A DNA stretch of 64,000 nucleotides. Source: Pseudescherichia sp032055545. Its GTDB lineage: Bacteria; Pseudomonadota; Gammaproteobacteria; Enterobacterales; Enterobacteriaceae. The position numbers and the translations under genes were made by a program. Position 1 is the first letter of the stretch; each line of letters begins with the position of its first letter. Of this stretch, positions 8,627 through 17,855 are shown piece after piece. Below the pieces are notes generated by a model. That model was not told the DNA's origin, did no database searches, and worked only from the letters and a program-made list of their open reading frames with translations. Where the stretch lies: NCBI GenBank assembly GCA_032055545.1, contig DAMBQR010000018.1:1-64000 (forward strand), given 5' to 3'.

Positions 8627-9415
8627 ATGGGTTTTCTTTCCGGTAAGCGCATTCTGGTGACTGGCGTTGCCAGCAAACTCTCCATCGCATACGGCATCGC
8701 ACAGGCTATGCATCGCGAAGGCGCTGAGCTGGCATTCACCTACCAGAACGACAAGCTGAAAGGCCGTGTTGAAGAGTTTGCCGCGCAGCTGGGTTCCAGC
8801 ATCGTTCTGGAATGTGACGTTGCTAAAGACGAAAGCATCGACGGCCTGTTCGCTGAGCTGGCAAAAACCTGGCCGAAGTTCGACGGCTTTGTGCACTCTA
8901 TCGGTTTCGCACCGGGCGACCAGCTGGACGGCGACTATGTTAACGCTGTCACCCGTGAAGGCTTCAAAATTGCCCACGACATCAGCTCCTACAGCTTCGT
9001 TGCGCTGGCGAAAGCCTGCCGTTCTATGCTGAACCCGGACTCTGCTCTGCTGACACTCTCCTACCTGGGTGCCGAGCGTGCTATTCCGAACTATAACGTG
9101 ATGGGTCTGGCGAAAGCCTCTCTGGAAGCTAACGTCCGCTACATGGCGAACGCAATGGGTCCGGAAGGCGTGCGCGTGAACGGCATCTCCGCCGGTCCGA
9201 TCCGTACCCTGGCCGCATCCGGCATCAAAGACTTCCGTAAGATGCTGGCCCACTGCGAAGCGGTCACCCCGATCCGCCGCACCGTCACCATCGAAGACGT
9301 AGGTAACACTGCGGCATTCCTCTGCTCTAACCTCTCCGGCGGTATCTCCGGTGAAGTGGTTCACGTTGATGGCGGCTTCAGCATCGCCGCAATGAACGAG
9401 CTGGAACTGAAATAA
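8627..9415 (+). CDS. fabI: Enoyl-[acyl-carrier-protein] reductase (NADH)
   Basis: A 262-residue short-chain dehydrogenase that performs the last reduction in each cycle of type II fatty acid synthesis, acting on trans-2-enoyl-ACP with NADH in the cytoplasm. The catalytic residues are present at the E. coli positions: Tyr146 and Tyr156 in SYLGAERAIPNY, and Lys163 in GLAKAS. Length equals the E. coli enzyme. The start at 8627 is chosen because AAGGA lies 8 bases upstream and the protein begins MGFLSGKR as in the family; an upstream in-frame ATG at 8588 is rejected. It is monocistronic, with a terminator hairpin directly after it. Confidence 0.98.
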   Translation: MGFLSGKRILVTGVASKLSIAYGIAQAMHREGAELAFTYQNDKLKGRVEEFAAQLGSSIVLECDVAKDESIDGLFAELAKTWPKFDGFVHSIGFAPGDQLDGDYVNAVTREGFKIAHDISSYSFVALAKACRSMLNPDSALLTLSYLGAERAIPNYNVMGLAKASLEANVRYMANAMGPEGVRVNGISAGPIRTLAASGIKDFRKMLAHCEAVTPIRRTVTIEDVGNTAAFLCSNLSGGISGEVVHVDGGFSIAAMNELELK

Positions 9416-9425
9416 GCGTTCCCCT

Positions 9426-9450
9426 CCCCTCCCGCTCGGGAGGGGTCTTC
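9426..9450 (+). terminator. Rho-independent-like terminator after fabI
   Basis: An 8-base GC stem, CCCCTCCC (9426-9433) with GGGAGGGG (9438-9445), closes on a GCTC loop and is followed by a short T-containing run (TCTTC). It lies 10 bases after the fabI stop. Confidence 0.75.
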
Positions 9451-9556
9451 CTGCCTGTTTATGCTTTTCTGCTATTTATTATCACCTAACAATATTTTTC
9501 CCTCCCCAAGCGTTACGCCAGGATATTGATCGCCATTTTAAGATCAAGGAAAGCCC

Positions 9557-10711
9557 ATGGAACAACGCCGTTTTTCCGGCAAAGGCCACTGGTATCATGA
9601 GACCCAGTCGAGTACCAGCCAGGCACAAGCGCTACCGTTAGTTCCCGAAGCCGCCACCGTTAACGACCGTTTTTTACTGGATCTTGTGCTGCCAGAGGAT
9701 GTCCTCGCTCGCTGTCAGGGCTGGCTGGATCCTGCCCGCACGCTCTACGACCGGCTCTTTCCCCGCAGCGTCAGCGTCAGCCGCCTGCGCACCTTCAGCG
9801 CCTACGATCGCCTGAGCACGGCGCTGACCGTAGCCCAGGTTTATGGCGTACAGCGCCTGTGCAATCACTATGCCGCCCGCCTCGCGCCGCTGCCCGGGCC
9901 GGACTCCTCCCGGGAAAGCAACCACCGCCTGGCGCAGATCACCCAGTACGCCAGACAGCTCGCCAGCTCCCCGGAGGTAATTGACGCCCGGGCGCGGGAG
10001 CAGCTTGAAGAGGTGGGGCTGACCACCTGGGACATCGTCCTGATGGATCAGATTATCGGTTTTATTGGCTTTCAGGCGCGGGTCATTGCGGCGTTTCAGG
10101 CCCTGCTCGGCCAGCCCGTACGCTGGCTACCCGGCATGGAGATGCAGCAGGATGCCGCCGCCGAACCGTTCAGCACACAGGAGAGCCGCTGGACGCCGGG
10201 CCTCGCAAGCGTTGAGCTGCATCTTGCCAGCGCCCCCCAGCTGGAAGCGCTGGCCCAGTGGCAGCCGCTCCCGGCCCTGCGGGTGCTGACGCCGGTGCTG
10301 GCCCATGAGCACCCTCTGCTCAACCCGCTGGGGGATATTATACAGAGCGATCTGTGCGACACGCTTGATGCCTCGCAGGTCGATCTGGTGGCCCTGCTGA
10401 CGGCGCGGATTAACGGCAGCCTGGACTGTTTCAATAGCTGGGCTACGTCTGCCGTACCCGAGGTGCCGATCACGTCGTTGCGCAGCGGCGAGCAGGCATT
10501 AAATACCTGGAGCCAGGCCGATCCCCAGGCGCGGGCGGTTATCCAGGCCATCCAGCTGTTAACCCGGGCACCAGACCGGTTTAGTGCCGCCCAGTTTACT
10601 CCCCTCATTGAGCAAGGGCTTTCCCCGCAGCATGCCGTTAATCTGCTGGCGTGGAGCGGGCTGTGCGGCTGGTTGAATCGTCTTAAAATCGCGCTGGGCG
10701 ACACGCATTAG
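9557..10711 (+). CDS. yciW: YciW, carboxymuconolactone decarboxylase-like (AhpD-fold) protein
   Basis: A 384-residue cytoplasmic protein corresponding to E. coli YciW. It looks like a two-part AhpD/CMD-fold protein: an N-terminal half with YDRLSTALTVAQVYGVQRLCNHYAA, and a middle segment with IVLMDQIIGFIGFQARVIAAFQALLG that resembles the peroxidase-related part. The CxxC pair of true AhpD is not seen, so classical peroxidase activity is doubtful. In E. coli yciW is linked to cysteine and methionine metabolism. AAGGA 6 bases before the ATG supports the start. No signal peptide is visible. Confidence 0.85.
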   Translation: MEQRRFSGKGHWYHETQSSTSQAQALPLVPEAATVNDRFLLDLVLPEDVLARCQGWLDPARTLYDRLFPRSVSVSRLRTFSAYDRLSTALTVAQVYGVQRLCNHYAARLAPLPGPDSSRESNHRLAQITQYARQLASSPEVIDARAREQLEEVGLTTWDIVLMDQIIGFIGFQARVIAAFQALLGQPVRWLPGMEMQQDAAAEPFSTQESRWTPGLASVELHLASAPQLEALAQWQPLPALRVLTPVLAHEHPLLNPLGDIIQSDLCDTLDASQVDLVALLTARINGSLDCFNSWATSAVPEVPITSLRSGEQALNTWSQADPQARAVIQAIQLLTRAPDRFSAAQFTPLIEQGLSPQHAVNLLAWSGLCGWLNRLKIALGDTH

Positions 10712-10789
10712 CGCGAAACAGCGCTTGCTGCGACACACAGAATCGCGTAAAACTGTCAGCCGCTCTAATGGCCACGAAAATATAAAATT

Positions 10790-12724
10790 ATGTTCCAGGA
10801 CAACCCGCTGCTAGCGCAGCTTAAACAGCAACTGCATTCCCAAACGCCGCGTGCGGAAGGCGTCGTAAAAGGCACTGAAAAAGGCTTTGGCTTCCTTGAA
10901 GTAGACGGACAAAAAAGCTATTTCATTCCGCCGCCGCAGATGAAAAAGGTAATGCATGGCGACCGCGTGATCGCCGTGATCCACAGTGAAAAAGAGCGTG
11001 AATCCGCCGAGCCGGAAGAGCTTGTCGAGCCGTTCCTGACCCGCTTTGTCGGTAAAGTACACAGAAAAGACGATCGTCTGTCTATCGTACCGGATCATCC
11101 GTTGCTGAAAGAGGCTATTCCCTGCCGCGCTATGCGCGGCGTGGAGCATGATTTTAAAGAGGGCGACTGGGCAGTAGCCGAAATGCGTCGTCATCCGCTG
11201 AAGGGCGATCGCGGCTTCTACGCCGAGCTAACGCAGTTTATCACCTTCGGTGATGACCACTTCGTACCGTGGTGGGTGACCCTTGCCCGCCACAATCTGG
11301 AAAAAGAGGCGCCGAACGGCGTAGCGACCGAGATGCTGGATGAGGGCCTCGAGCGTGTCGATCTGACCGCGCTGGACTTTGTCACCATCGACAGCGCCAG
11401 CACCGAAGATATGGATGACGCCCTGTTTGTTGAAGCGTTAGCTGACGATAAGCTGCAGCTGACCGTGGCCATTGCCGATCCCACCGCGTGGATCGCCGAA
11501 GGCAGCAAGCTGGACGACATCGCTAAAGTGCGCGCCTTCACCAACTATCTGCCGGGCTTTAACATCCCGATGCTGCCGCGCGAGCTGTCAGACGATCTCT
11601 GCTCTCTGCGTGCGCAGGAAGTGCGCCCCGTGCTGGCCTGCCGCATGACCATTGCCGCTGACGGCACTATCGAAGAGAATATCACCTTCTTCGCGGCGAC
11701 TATCGAATCAAAAGCCAAGCTGGTCTACGACGAAGTCTCCGACTGGCTGGAAGGCAAAGCTGGCTGGCAGCCACCGTCAGAGGCGATTGCTAATCAGATC
11801 CGTCTCCTGCACCGCGTCTGCCTGAGCCGCAGCGAGTGGCGTACCCAGCATGCACTGGTATTTAAGGATCGCCCGGACTACCGTTTCGTGCTGGGCGAGA
11901 AAGGCGAAGTGCTGAATATCGTGGCCGAGCCGCGCCGCATTGCTAACCGCATCGTTGAGGAGTCCATGATCTCCGCCAACATCTGTGCGGCACGCGTTCT
12001 GCGCGACAAGCTTGGTTTCGGCATCTACAACATTCACCTTGGAATCGATCCGGCGAATGGCGAAGCGCTGGCCGCGCTGCTGAAGACCCACGGCATGCAT
12101 GTTGATGCGGAAGAGGTGCTGACCCTCGAAGGTTTCTGCAAGCTGCGCCGGGAACTCGACGCCCAGCCTTCCGGCTTCCTCGACAGCCGCATCCGCCGCT
12201 TCCAGTCCTTTGCCGAGATCGGCACCGAACCGGGTCCCCACTTCGGGCTTGGCCTCGATGCCTACGCGACCTGGACGTCGCCTATTCGTAAGTATGGCGA
12301 TATGATCAACCATCGTCTGCTGAAAGCCATTATCAAAAACGAAACCGTTGCCCGTCCGCAGGATGAATCCACGCTGCAGATGGCCGAGCGCCGCCGTCTT
12401 AACCGTATGGCGGAGCGTGATGTTGGCGACTGGCTCTACGCGCGCTTCCTGAAGGATAAAGCCGGAACCGATACCCGCTTTGCCGCTGAGATTATCGATA
12501 TCAGCCGCGGCGGTATGCGCGTGCGCCTCGTGGACAACGGCGCGGTAGCGTTTATTCCGGCGCCGTTCCTGCACGCCGTGCGTGATGAGATGGTGTGCAG
12601 CCAGGAGAACGGGACGGTGACGATTAAAGGCGAAACCGCCTACAAAGTTAGCGATGTTATTGACGTGACCATCGCTGAAGTCCGCATGGAGACGCGCAGC
12701 GTTATTGCTCGCCCGCTGGCCTGA
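10790..12724 (+). CDS. rnb: Exoribonuclease II
   Basis: A 644-residue 3'-to-5' hydrolytic exoribonuclease (RNase II), the same length as in E. coli. It degrades single-stranded mRNA and stalls at structure. Domains in order: two cold-shock OB folds (about 20-175), the catalytic RNB domain (about 190-520) and a C-terminal S1 domain. The four active-site aspartates are in place at 201, 207, 209 and 210 (DSASTEDMDD). It stands alone between yciW and pdeR, followed by a hairpin. Confidence 0.98.
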   Translation: MFQDNPLLAQLKQQLHSQTPRAEGVVKGTEKGFGFLEVDGQKSYFIPPPQMKKVMHGDRVIAVIHSEKERESAEPEELVEPFLTRFVGKVHRKDDRLSIVPDHPLLKEAIPCRAMRGVEHDFKEGDWAVAEMRRHPLKGDRGFYAELTQFITFGDDHFVPWWVTLARHNLEKEAPNGVATEMLDEGLERVDLTALDFVTIDSASTEDMDDALFVEALADDKLQLTVAIADPTAWIAEGSKLDDIAKVRAFTNYLPGFNIPMLPRELSDDLCSLRAQEVRPVLACRMTIAADGTIEENITFFAATIESKAKLVYDEVSDWLEGKAGWQPPSEAIANQIRLLHRVCLSRSEWRTQHALVFKDRPDYRFVLGEKGEVLNIVAEPRRIANRIVEESMISANICAARVLRDKLGFGIYNIHLGIDPANGEALAALLKTHGMHVDAEEVLTLEGFCKLRRELDAQPSGFLDSRIRRFQSFAEIGTEPGPHFGLGLDAYATWTSPIRKYGDMINHRLLKAIIKNETVARPQDESTLQMAERRRLNRMAERDVGDWLYARFLKDKAGTDTRFAAEIIDISRGGMRVRLVDNGAVAFIPAPFLHAVRDEMVCSQENGTVTIKGETAYKVSDVIDVTIAEVRMETRSVIARPLA

Positions 12725-12740
12725 TAACTTCCCTGCTCTG

Positions 12741-12770
12741 TCGGCCTCGTGATTAACGAGGCCGATTGCA
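12741..12770 (+). terminator. Hairpin terminator after rnb
   Basis: A 10-base stem, TCGGCCTCGT (12741-12750) with ACGAGGCCGA (12756-12765), has a 5-base loop and is followed by TTGCATT. The T tract is short, so termination may be partial. Confidence 0.6.
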
Positions 12771-12936
12771 TTATGCCTTCCCCTGAATGTAATAAATATT
12801 CACTAATTCTGCTTTTTCGGTTTAGCAGAAATATTATAATATCGCTTGAAAAAACAGTGTTTTCCGGCATGAACCGTGCGGCTTTGTCGATCTTAAAATG
12901 TGTAACCGTAGCGCGTTGGGTGGGACAGGAGGAAGC

Positions 12937-14928
12937 ATGAAAGAGGATTTGGATCACAGTGTGCTGTTTCGCTACACGGGCACAAATAGCCCATTCTGGC
13001 GACTCTCTGCCGACAGCAACACGCTACACCTTGCCGCAAGTGAGGATGCCGAAGCAGGCCAGGCGGTAACGCTCTCCGACGAGCATGCCGAGCAGATCCG
13101 GGCCATGACGGTGATCACCTCCAGCGTGACCACTACCCTGCCGCTATTCGGTAAAGAAGTGCCGCTTCACCTTGTTGGCCGAAAAATTAGCAAGACAGAG
13201 TGGGCTGGCACCGCCTCCTCCTGGAATGACACGTCTGCCATAGCTCGGGATTTAGCCCAGGGTTTTTCCTTTGCCGAACAGGTGGTTTCCGAAGCGCATT
13301 CGGCGATCGTTATTCTCGATCGCCATGGCAATATTCAGCGCTTTAACCGGTTATGCGAAGAGTACACCGGTATGCGTGAAAAAGAGGTGATTGGCCAGAA
13401 CGTCTTTACTCTGTTTATGAGCCGCAAAGAGGCGGCCGCATCACGTCATAATATTGCCCGCTTTTTCCACAGCGGCAACGCATATGAAGTTGAGCGCTGG
13501 ATTAAAACCCGTAAGGGACAGCGGCTGTTTCTGTTTCGCAATAAATTTGTTCACAGCGGCAGCGGAAAAAATGAAATATATCTTATCTGCTCCGGGACCG
13601 ATATCACCGAAGAGCGCCGTGCCCAGGAGCGTCTGCGCGTGCTGGCAAATACCGACACCGTCACCGGCCTGCCGAACCGCAATGCCATTAATGAGCTTAT
13701 TAGCGACGCCATTGCGAAACGAGGCGACAGCCAGGTGGGCATTGTCTACCTCGATCTTGATAACTTCAAAAAGGTAAACGATGTTTACGGCCATATGTTT
13801 GGCGATCAGCTGCTTCAGGCGGTTGCGCTGGCCATTTTAAGCTGTCTCGAGGAGGGCCAGGTGCTGGCAAGGCTGGGGGGTGACGAATTTATCGTCCTGG
13901 CGACCAAAACGTCGCAGGGCGCACTAGAGGCGATGGCGTCGAGGATCCTAACCCGCCTGCGCCAGCCCTTTCGCATCGGACTTATTGAGGTCTACTCGGG
14001 ATGCTCGCTGGGCATTTCGCTGGCTCCCCAGCACGGTAAGGACCGGGAGAGCGTGATCCGCAATGCCGATACCGCCATGTATACGGCTAAAGAGAACGGT
14101 CGGGGTAAGTTTTGCGTGTTTACCCCCGAGATGAATCAGCGCGTCTTTGAGTATCTGTGGCTGGACACCAACCTGCGCAAGGCGCTGGATGATAATCAAC
14201 TGGTGATCTACTACCAGCCCAAGGTGACCTGGCGCGGGGAGATCCGCAGCCTGGAGGCGCTGATACGCTGGCAGTCACCGGAGCGCGGCCTTCTCGCCCC
14301 TACGGAGTTTATCTCCTATGCTGAGGAGTCAGGCCTGATCGTTCCCCTGGGGCGTTGGATCATGCTCGACGTGTTGCAGCAGGTCGCCAGGTGGCGTGAC
14401 AAAGGGTTAAATATGCGCGTGGCGGTAAATATCTCTGCGCGTCAGCTGGCGGATCAGACCCTTTGCAGCGATCTCCAGCAGGCGCTTAAGGATCTGCATT
14501 TTGAATATAGCCCGATCGATGTGGAACTCACCGAAAGCTGCCTGATAGAGAACGAGGAGCTGTCCCTGTCGGTGATCGAGCAGTTCAGTGCCCTGGGCGC
14601 GCAGGTGCATCTCGATGACTTTGGTACCGGTTACTCGTCGCTGTCGCAGCTGGCGCGTTTCCCCATTGACGCCATCAAGCTCGACCAGTCTTTTGTTCGC
14701 GATGTGCACAAACAGTCGGTTTCGCAATCGCTGGTAAGGGCCATCGTCGCGGTGGCGCAGGCGCTCAATTTGCAGATAATAGCCGAGGGCGTCGAGAGCG
14801 CCAAAGAGGATGCGTTTCTGACAAAAAACGGCGTCAATGAACGCCAGGGATTTCATTTTGCCAAGCCTATGCCTGCGGCTGCATTTGAGCGCTGGTATAA
14901 GCGTTATCAGACGCGAAAAATGCGCTAG
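12937..14928 (+). CDS. pdeR: PdeR (Gmr), PAS-GGDEF-EAL cyclic-di-GMP phosphodiesterase
   Basis: A 663-residue signalling protein. A PAS domain (about 105-225) precedes a GGDEF domain with the intact motif GGDEF at residues 314-318 and an EAL domain with EAL at 440-442 and DDFGTGYSSL further on. In E. coli PdeR is a trigger enzyme: it degrades c-di-GMP and, when free of it, inhibits the cyclase DgcM and the regulator MlrA, which together turn on csgD and curli. The ATG at 12937 is chosen because a strong AGGAGG lies 4 bases upstream. No membrane segment is visible. The dgcM and mlrA partners are outside the window. Confidence 0.92.
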   Translation: MKEDLDHSVLFRYTGTNSPFWRLSADSNTLHLAASEDAEAGQAVTLSDEHAEQIRAMTVITSSVTTTLPLFGKEVPLHLVGRKISKTEWAGTASSWNDTSAIARDLAQGFSFAEQVVSEAHSAIVILDRHGNIQRFNRLCEEYTGMREKEVIGQNVFTLFMSRKEAAASRHNIARFFHSGNAYEVERWIKTRKGQRLFLFRNKFVHSGSGKNEIYLICSGTDITEERRAQERLRVLANTDTVTGLPNRNAINELISDAIAKRGDSQVGIVYLDLDNFKKVNDVYGHMFGDQLLQAVALAILSCLEEGQVLARLGGDEFIVLATKTSQGALEAMASRILTRLRQPFRIGLIEVYSGCSLGISLAPQHGKDRESVIRNADTAMYTAKENGRGKFCVFTPEMNQRVFEYLWLDTNLRKALDDNQLVIYYQPKVTWRGEIRSLEALIRWQSPERGLLAPTEFISYAEESGLIVPLGRWIMLDVLQQVARWRDKGLNMRVAVNISARQLADQTLCSDLQQALKDLHFEYSPIDVELTESCLIENEELSLSVIEQFSALGAQVHLDDFGTGYSSLSQLARFPIDAIKLDQSFVRDVHKQSVSQSLVRAIVAVAQALNLQIIAEGVESAKEDAFLTKNGVNERQGFHFAKPMPAAAFERWYKRYQTRKMR

Positions 14929-15043
14929 CCAGCAATTTATATCCGCTGCTTATGCTTTTTTGAGATTTATTTTTTTCTCCTTCTCTTTTTACACTATTTT
15001 TTGCATCATTAAATTCATTACCATTTCAATCAGGAGTGACATG

Positions 15044-15226
15044 ATGGCTGACATCGACGCAAAGCAACTGGCAGGCCGCATTGATACCGTGCTCGATATT
15101 CTGGTTGCAGGTGATTACCACTCTGCCATTCATAATCTTGAAATTCTCAAAGCCGAGCTTCTGGCACTGAACGATGCAGAGCAGGCGCAAGGGCAAAATT
15201 CGCCTAAAACGCCGTGGGAAATTTAA
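15044..15226 (+). CDS. yciZ: YciZ, small UPF0509 protein
   Basis: A 60-residue protein of unknown function, like E. coli YciZ. The central AGDYHSAIHNLEILKAELL block is the family signature and it ends PWEI. Tandem ATGs occur at 15041 and 15044; the second is preferred because AGGAG lies 7 bases before it and the first is too close. Its stop is 5 bases before the yciT start, so the two are probably translated from one message. The upstream 115 bases are AT-rich with pyrimidine runs. Confidence 0.85.
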   Translation: MADIDAKQLAGRIDTVLDILVAGDYHSAIHNLEILKAELLALNDAEQAQGQNSPKTPWEI

Positions 15227-15231
15227 TCGCA

Positions 15232-15990
15232 ATGAATCCCCGCCAACAGACTATTTTACAGATGGTGATCGATAAGGGCCGGGTTAGCGTCACCGATCTG
15301 GCAAAAACAACCGGCGTTTCTGAAGTCACCATCCGCCAGGATTTGAATACGCTGGAGAAGCAGAGCTATTTGCGCCGCACCCACGGCTACGCCGTGCCGC
15401 TGGAAAGCGATGATGTCGAAACACGGATGCTCAATAATTTTGCCCTTAAGCGCGAGCTGGCGGAATTTGCCGCCTCTACGGTTGAGCCGGGTGAAACCCT
15501 ATTTATTGAAAACGGCAGCAGCAATGCGTTGCTGGCACGCACCCTGGCCGAGCAGAAAGATATCACCATTATTACGGTGAGCAGCTATATTGCTCACCTG
15601 CTGAAAGAGACGCCCTGTGAAGTGATCCTGCTCGGGGGCATCTACCAGAAAAAAAGCGAGAGCATGGTAGGGCCGCTGACGCGCCAGTATATTGCGCAGG
15701 TGCACTTCAGTAAGGCCTTTATCGGTATTGATGGCTGGCAGCCTGAGACCGGCTTTACCGGCCGGGATATGATGCGCGCCGACGTCGTAAACGCCGTGCT
15801 TGAAAAGGGCTGCGAGGCCATTATCCTGACCGACAGCTCTAAGTTTGGTGCCGTTCACCCCTACCCACTGGGCCAGAATCATCCTTTTAACAGAGTGATC
15901 ACCGATGACAGGCTTAACCCGGTAACGCAGCGCGCGCTGGAACAGAGTGGCTTAAAGGTTGATATTGTTAAATCCTCCCGCACGCGCTAA
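15232..15990 (+). CDS. yciT: YciT, DeoR-family transcriptional regulator
   Basis: A 252-residue DeoR-type regulator. The N-terminal helix-turn-helix (about 5-55) contains VSVTDLAKTTGVSEVTIRQDLNTLE split over its two helices. The C-terminal sugar-phosphate-sensor fold has the family blocks ENGSSNALLA and DSSKFG. In E. coli YciT has been linked to osmotic response genes. The ATG at 15232 matches the start MNPRQQTIL of the family. It is coupled to yciZ upstream. Its C-terminal 25 residues differ from the E. coli protein. Confidence 0.9.
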   Translation: MNPRQQTILQMVIDKGRVSVTDLAKTTGVSEVTIRQDLNTLEKQSYLRRTHGYAVPLESDDVETRMLNNFALKRELAEFAASTVEPGETLFIENGSSNALLARTLAEQKDITIITVSSYIAHLLKETPCEVILLGGIYQKKSESMVGPLTRQYIAQVHFSKAFIGIDGWQPETGFTGRDMMRADVVNAVLEKGCEAIILTDSSKFGAVHPYPLGQNHPFNRVITDDRLNPVTQRALEQSGLKVDIVKSSRTR

Positions 15991-16000
15991 CGCTTTTTTA

Positions 16001-16025
16001 AGCCCACCATTGTGGGCTATCTCCC
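16001..16025 (+). terminator. Weak hairpin after yciT
   Basis: Stem AGCCCAC (16001-16007) with GTGGGCT (16012-16018), loop CATT, is followed by a pyrimidine-rich but not T-only stretch. It starts 11 bases after the yciT stop. Confidence 0.4.
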
Positions 16026-16211
16026 TCATCTATGAGACTTTTCTGACGATTCAATTAAGACTTTTTACCTGTCTGGTTGACGGGTAAGAAGTAAAATTAT
16101 GTTCAGCGATATAACAGGATGTAACTATCACTCGCCTTGCTGAGGCGCGGATCCCAGTAACAACTGTGTAACATAATTTACGGAAAAAGACTTTAGTGTG
16201 TCATAACCGCA

Positions 16212-16218
16212 CTATACT
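16212..16218 (+). promoter_or_regulatory. osmB -10 element, RpoS-type
   Basis: CTATACT matches the extended -10 preferred by sigma S and lies 45-52 bases before the osmB ATG. In E. coli osmB is induced by osmotic stress and stationary phase through an RpoS-dependent promoter. The assignment is by consensus only. Confidence 0.5.
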
Positions 16219-16263
16219 TAAAGAGATTTCTTTCCGTGAATCGAAATTTCAGGAGAAAGTATT

Positions 16264-16479
16264 ATGATGTTATCGAGCAAAAAAGCGGCAACTGTCGTAC
16301 TGGCTGTCACACTGGCAATGTCTCTGAGCGCATGTTCAAACTGGTCTAAACGCGATCGCAATACCGCTATCGGTGCGGGCGCAGGTGCAATCGGTGGCTC
16401 AGTCTTAACCGATGGCAGCACCCTGGGTACTCTGGGTGGCGCAGCGGTAGGCGGGATTATCGGTCATCAGGTCGATTAA
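16264..16479 (+). CDS. osmB: OsmB, osmotically inducible lipoprotein
   Basis: A 71-residue lipoprotein. The signal peptide ends in the lipobox LSAC, with the lipidated Cys at residue 23, and the next residue is Ser, which favours outer-membrane sorting. The mature part is glycine-rich (GAGAGAIGG, GTLGGAAVGGIIG), a glycine-zipper. Function is unknown beyond osmotic and stationary-phase induction. AGGAG lies 8 bases before the first of two tandem ATGs; the first aligns with the E. coli start. Confidence 0.95.
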   Translation: MMLSSKKAATVVLAVTLAMSLSACSNWSKRDRNTAIGAGAGAIGGSVLTDGSTLGTLGGAAVGGIIGHQVD

Positions 16480-16573
16480 TTATACGACGTAGCAGGTCTT
16501 TAAAAGAACGAATAAAGCGTTCTGGTAACGCCATAATACTTTCTTGCAGATCTGAATTACGCAGTACAGATAT

Positions 16574-16604
16574 AAGGCCACGGCAAACGCCGTGGCTTAT
16601 TTAT
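16574..16604. terminator. Terminator between osmB and yciH
   Basis: Stem GCCACGGC (16577-16584) with GCCGTGGC (16589-16596), loop AAAC, with TTATTTATT on the plus side. It lies between convergent genes and can serve osmB, and perhaps the pyrF-yciH message on the other strand. Confidence 0.75.
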
Positions 16605-16610
16605 TGGACA

Positions 16611-16937
16611 TTAGCCGCCCGCCAGTTTCACCTTCATCCCTTTGGCTTCCAGCAATGTTTTAAGCAGATCGCGCTTGTCGCCCTGAATTTCAATGACGCC
16701 CTCTTTTACCGATCCGCCGCAACCGCAATTCTTCTTCAGTTCAGCCGCCAGCTTATTTAATGATTCATCATCGCCATCAATGCCGGTAATCAAACAGACG
16801 CCCTTCCCTTTTCGCCCGCTGGTTTGCCGCTGTATACGCACAATGCCATCGCCTTTTGGCCGTTCGGGAGCGGCTTTCGGCTCATCGATACGCCCGGTTT
16901 CAGTGGAATAAACTAAACGGCTGTTGCTCTCTTTCAT
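16611..16937 (-). CDS. yciH: YciH, SUI1/eIF1-like translation protein
   Basis: A 108-residue bacterial relative of eukaryotic initiation factor eIF1 (SUI1 domain in the C-terminal two thirds). The core is seen in KGVCLITGIDGDD and the CGCGGSVKEGVIEIQGD turn. In E. coli it can influence discrimination of start codons in initiation assays. Its ATG overlaps the pyrF stop by one base (TAATG), so translation is probably coupled to pyrF, as in E. coli. Confidence 0.95.
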   Translation of the reverse strand: MKESNSRLVYSTETGRIDEPKAAPERPKGDGIVRIQRQTSGRKGKGVCLITGIDGDDESLNKLAAELKKNCGCGGSVKEGVIEIQGDKRDLLKTLLEAKGMKVKLAGG

Positions 16938-17674
16938 TACGCCCCCATATTCAGCGACGCGTTAATAGCGTTAAGGGTCTGGGCAGGATCGGCAGACTGG
17001 GTCACTGGCCGACCAATAACCATATAGTCCACCCCGGCCACCAGCGCCTGCTGCGGAGTCATGATCCGCCGCTGATCGCCCACCTCGCTGCCTTCGGGAC
17101 GGATCCCAGGCGTCACCAGCTTAAATGCCTGCCCCAGCACGCTCTTGAAGCGCACCGCCTCCTGTGCGGAGCAGACAACGCCATCCAGGCCGCACTGCTT
17201 TGTCAGGCGCGCCAGACGCTCGGCGTGCTCGGCAGGCGTGCTGGTGATGCCCAGATCCAGCAGATCGCTGGCTTCCATGCTGGTCAGCACCGTCACGGCA
17301 ATCAGCAGCGGCGCGTCTTTGCCAAACGGCACCAGCGCTTCGCGGGCGGCGCTCATCATACGTGCGCCTCCGGAGGCGTGGACGTTTACCATCCAGACGC
17401 CAAGATCGGCCGCGGCGGCCACCGCATGAGCAGCGGTATTAGGAATGTCATGAAACTTCAGATCGAGAAACACGTCGAAGCCGCGCTGGTGAAGCTCGCG
17501 CACAAACTGCGGCCCGAAACGGGTAAACATCTCTTTGCCTACCTTCAGGCGGCAATCGGCGGGATTAATGCGATCGACAAACTCCAGGGCGAGATCGCGG
17601 CTGGCATAGTCCAGAGCGACAACAACGGGAGAGTGGCACAGAGATGAGGAAGAAGATGAAGCAGTAGACGTCAT
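16937..17674 (-). CDS. pyrF: Orotidine 5'-phosphate decarboxylase
   Basis: A 245-residue TIM-barrel enzyme that converts OMP to UMP, the last step of pyrimidine synthesis. The catalytic motif DLKFHDIPNTAAHA (about residues 71-84) carries the Asp-Lys-Asp charges. The phosphate-binding end is VTPGIRP and YMVIGRPVT. The start at 17674 is preferred to an upstream in-frame start at 17767 because AAGG lies 7 bases away and the length then equals E. coli. A serine-rich stretch follows the first residues. It forms an operon with yciH. Confidence 0.97.
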   Translation of the reverse strand: MTSTASSSSSSLCHSPVVVALDYASRDLALEFVDRINPADCRLKVGKEMFTRFGPQFVRELHQRGFDVFLDLKFHDIPNTAAHAVAAAADLGVWMVNVHASGGARMMSAAREALVPFGKDAPLLIAVTVLTSMEASDLLDLGITSTPAEHAERLARLTKQCGLDGVVCSAQEAVRFKSVLGQAFKLVTPGIRPEGSEVGDQRRIMTPQQALVAGVDYMVIGRPVTQSADPAQTLNAINASLNMGA

Positions 17675-17855
17675 GACCAGACCTTCTTGTTGATGAGCAC
17701 GCGCGGGCGCAAACGGAATAAACGGGCAGCATTCTAACTGCGAGCGCGGAAAAATGACAGGACGCATTTTTCACTGGCTGACCTGGTTGGCTCGGTGCTG
17801 GCGGTAAAGTAGATCCATCAGAGTATGTTGTAACTAAATAAGCTCTTTTTTTAAA

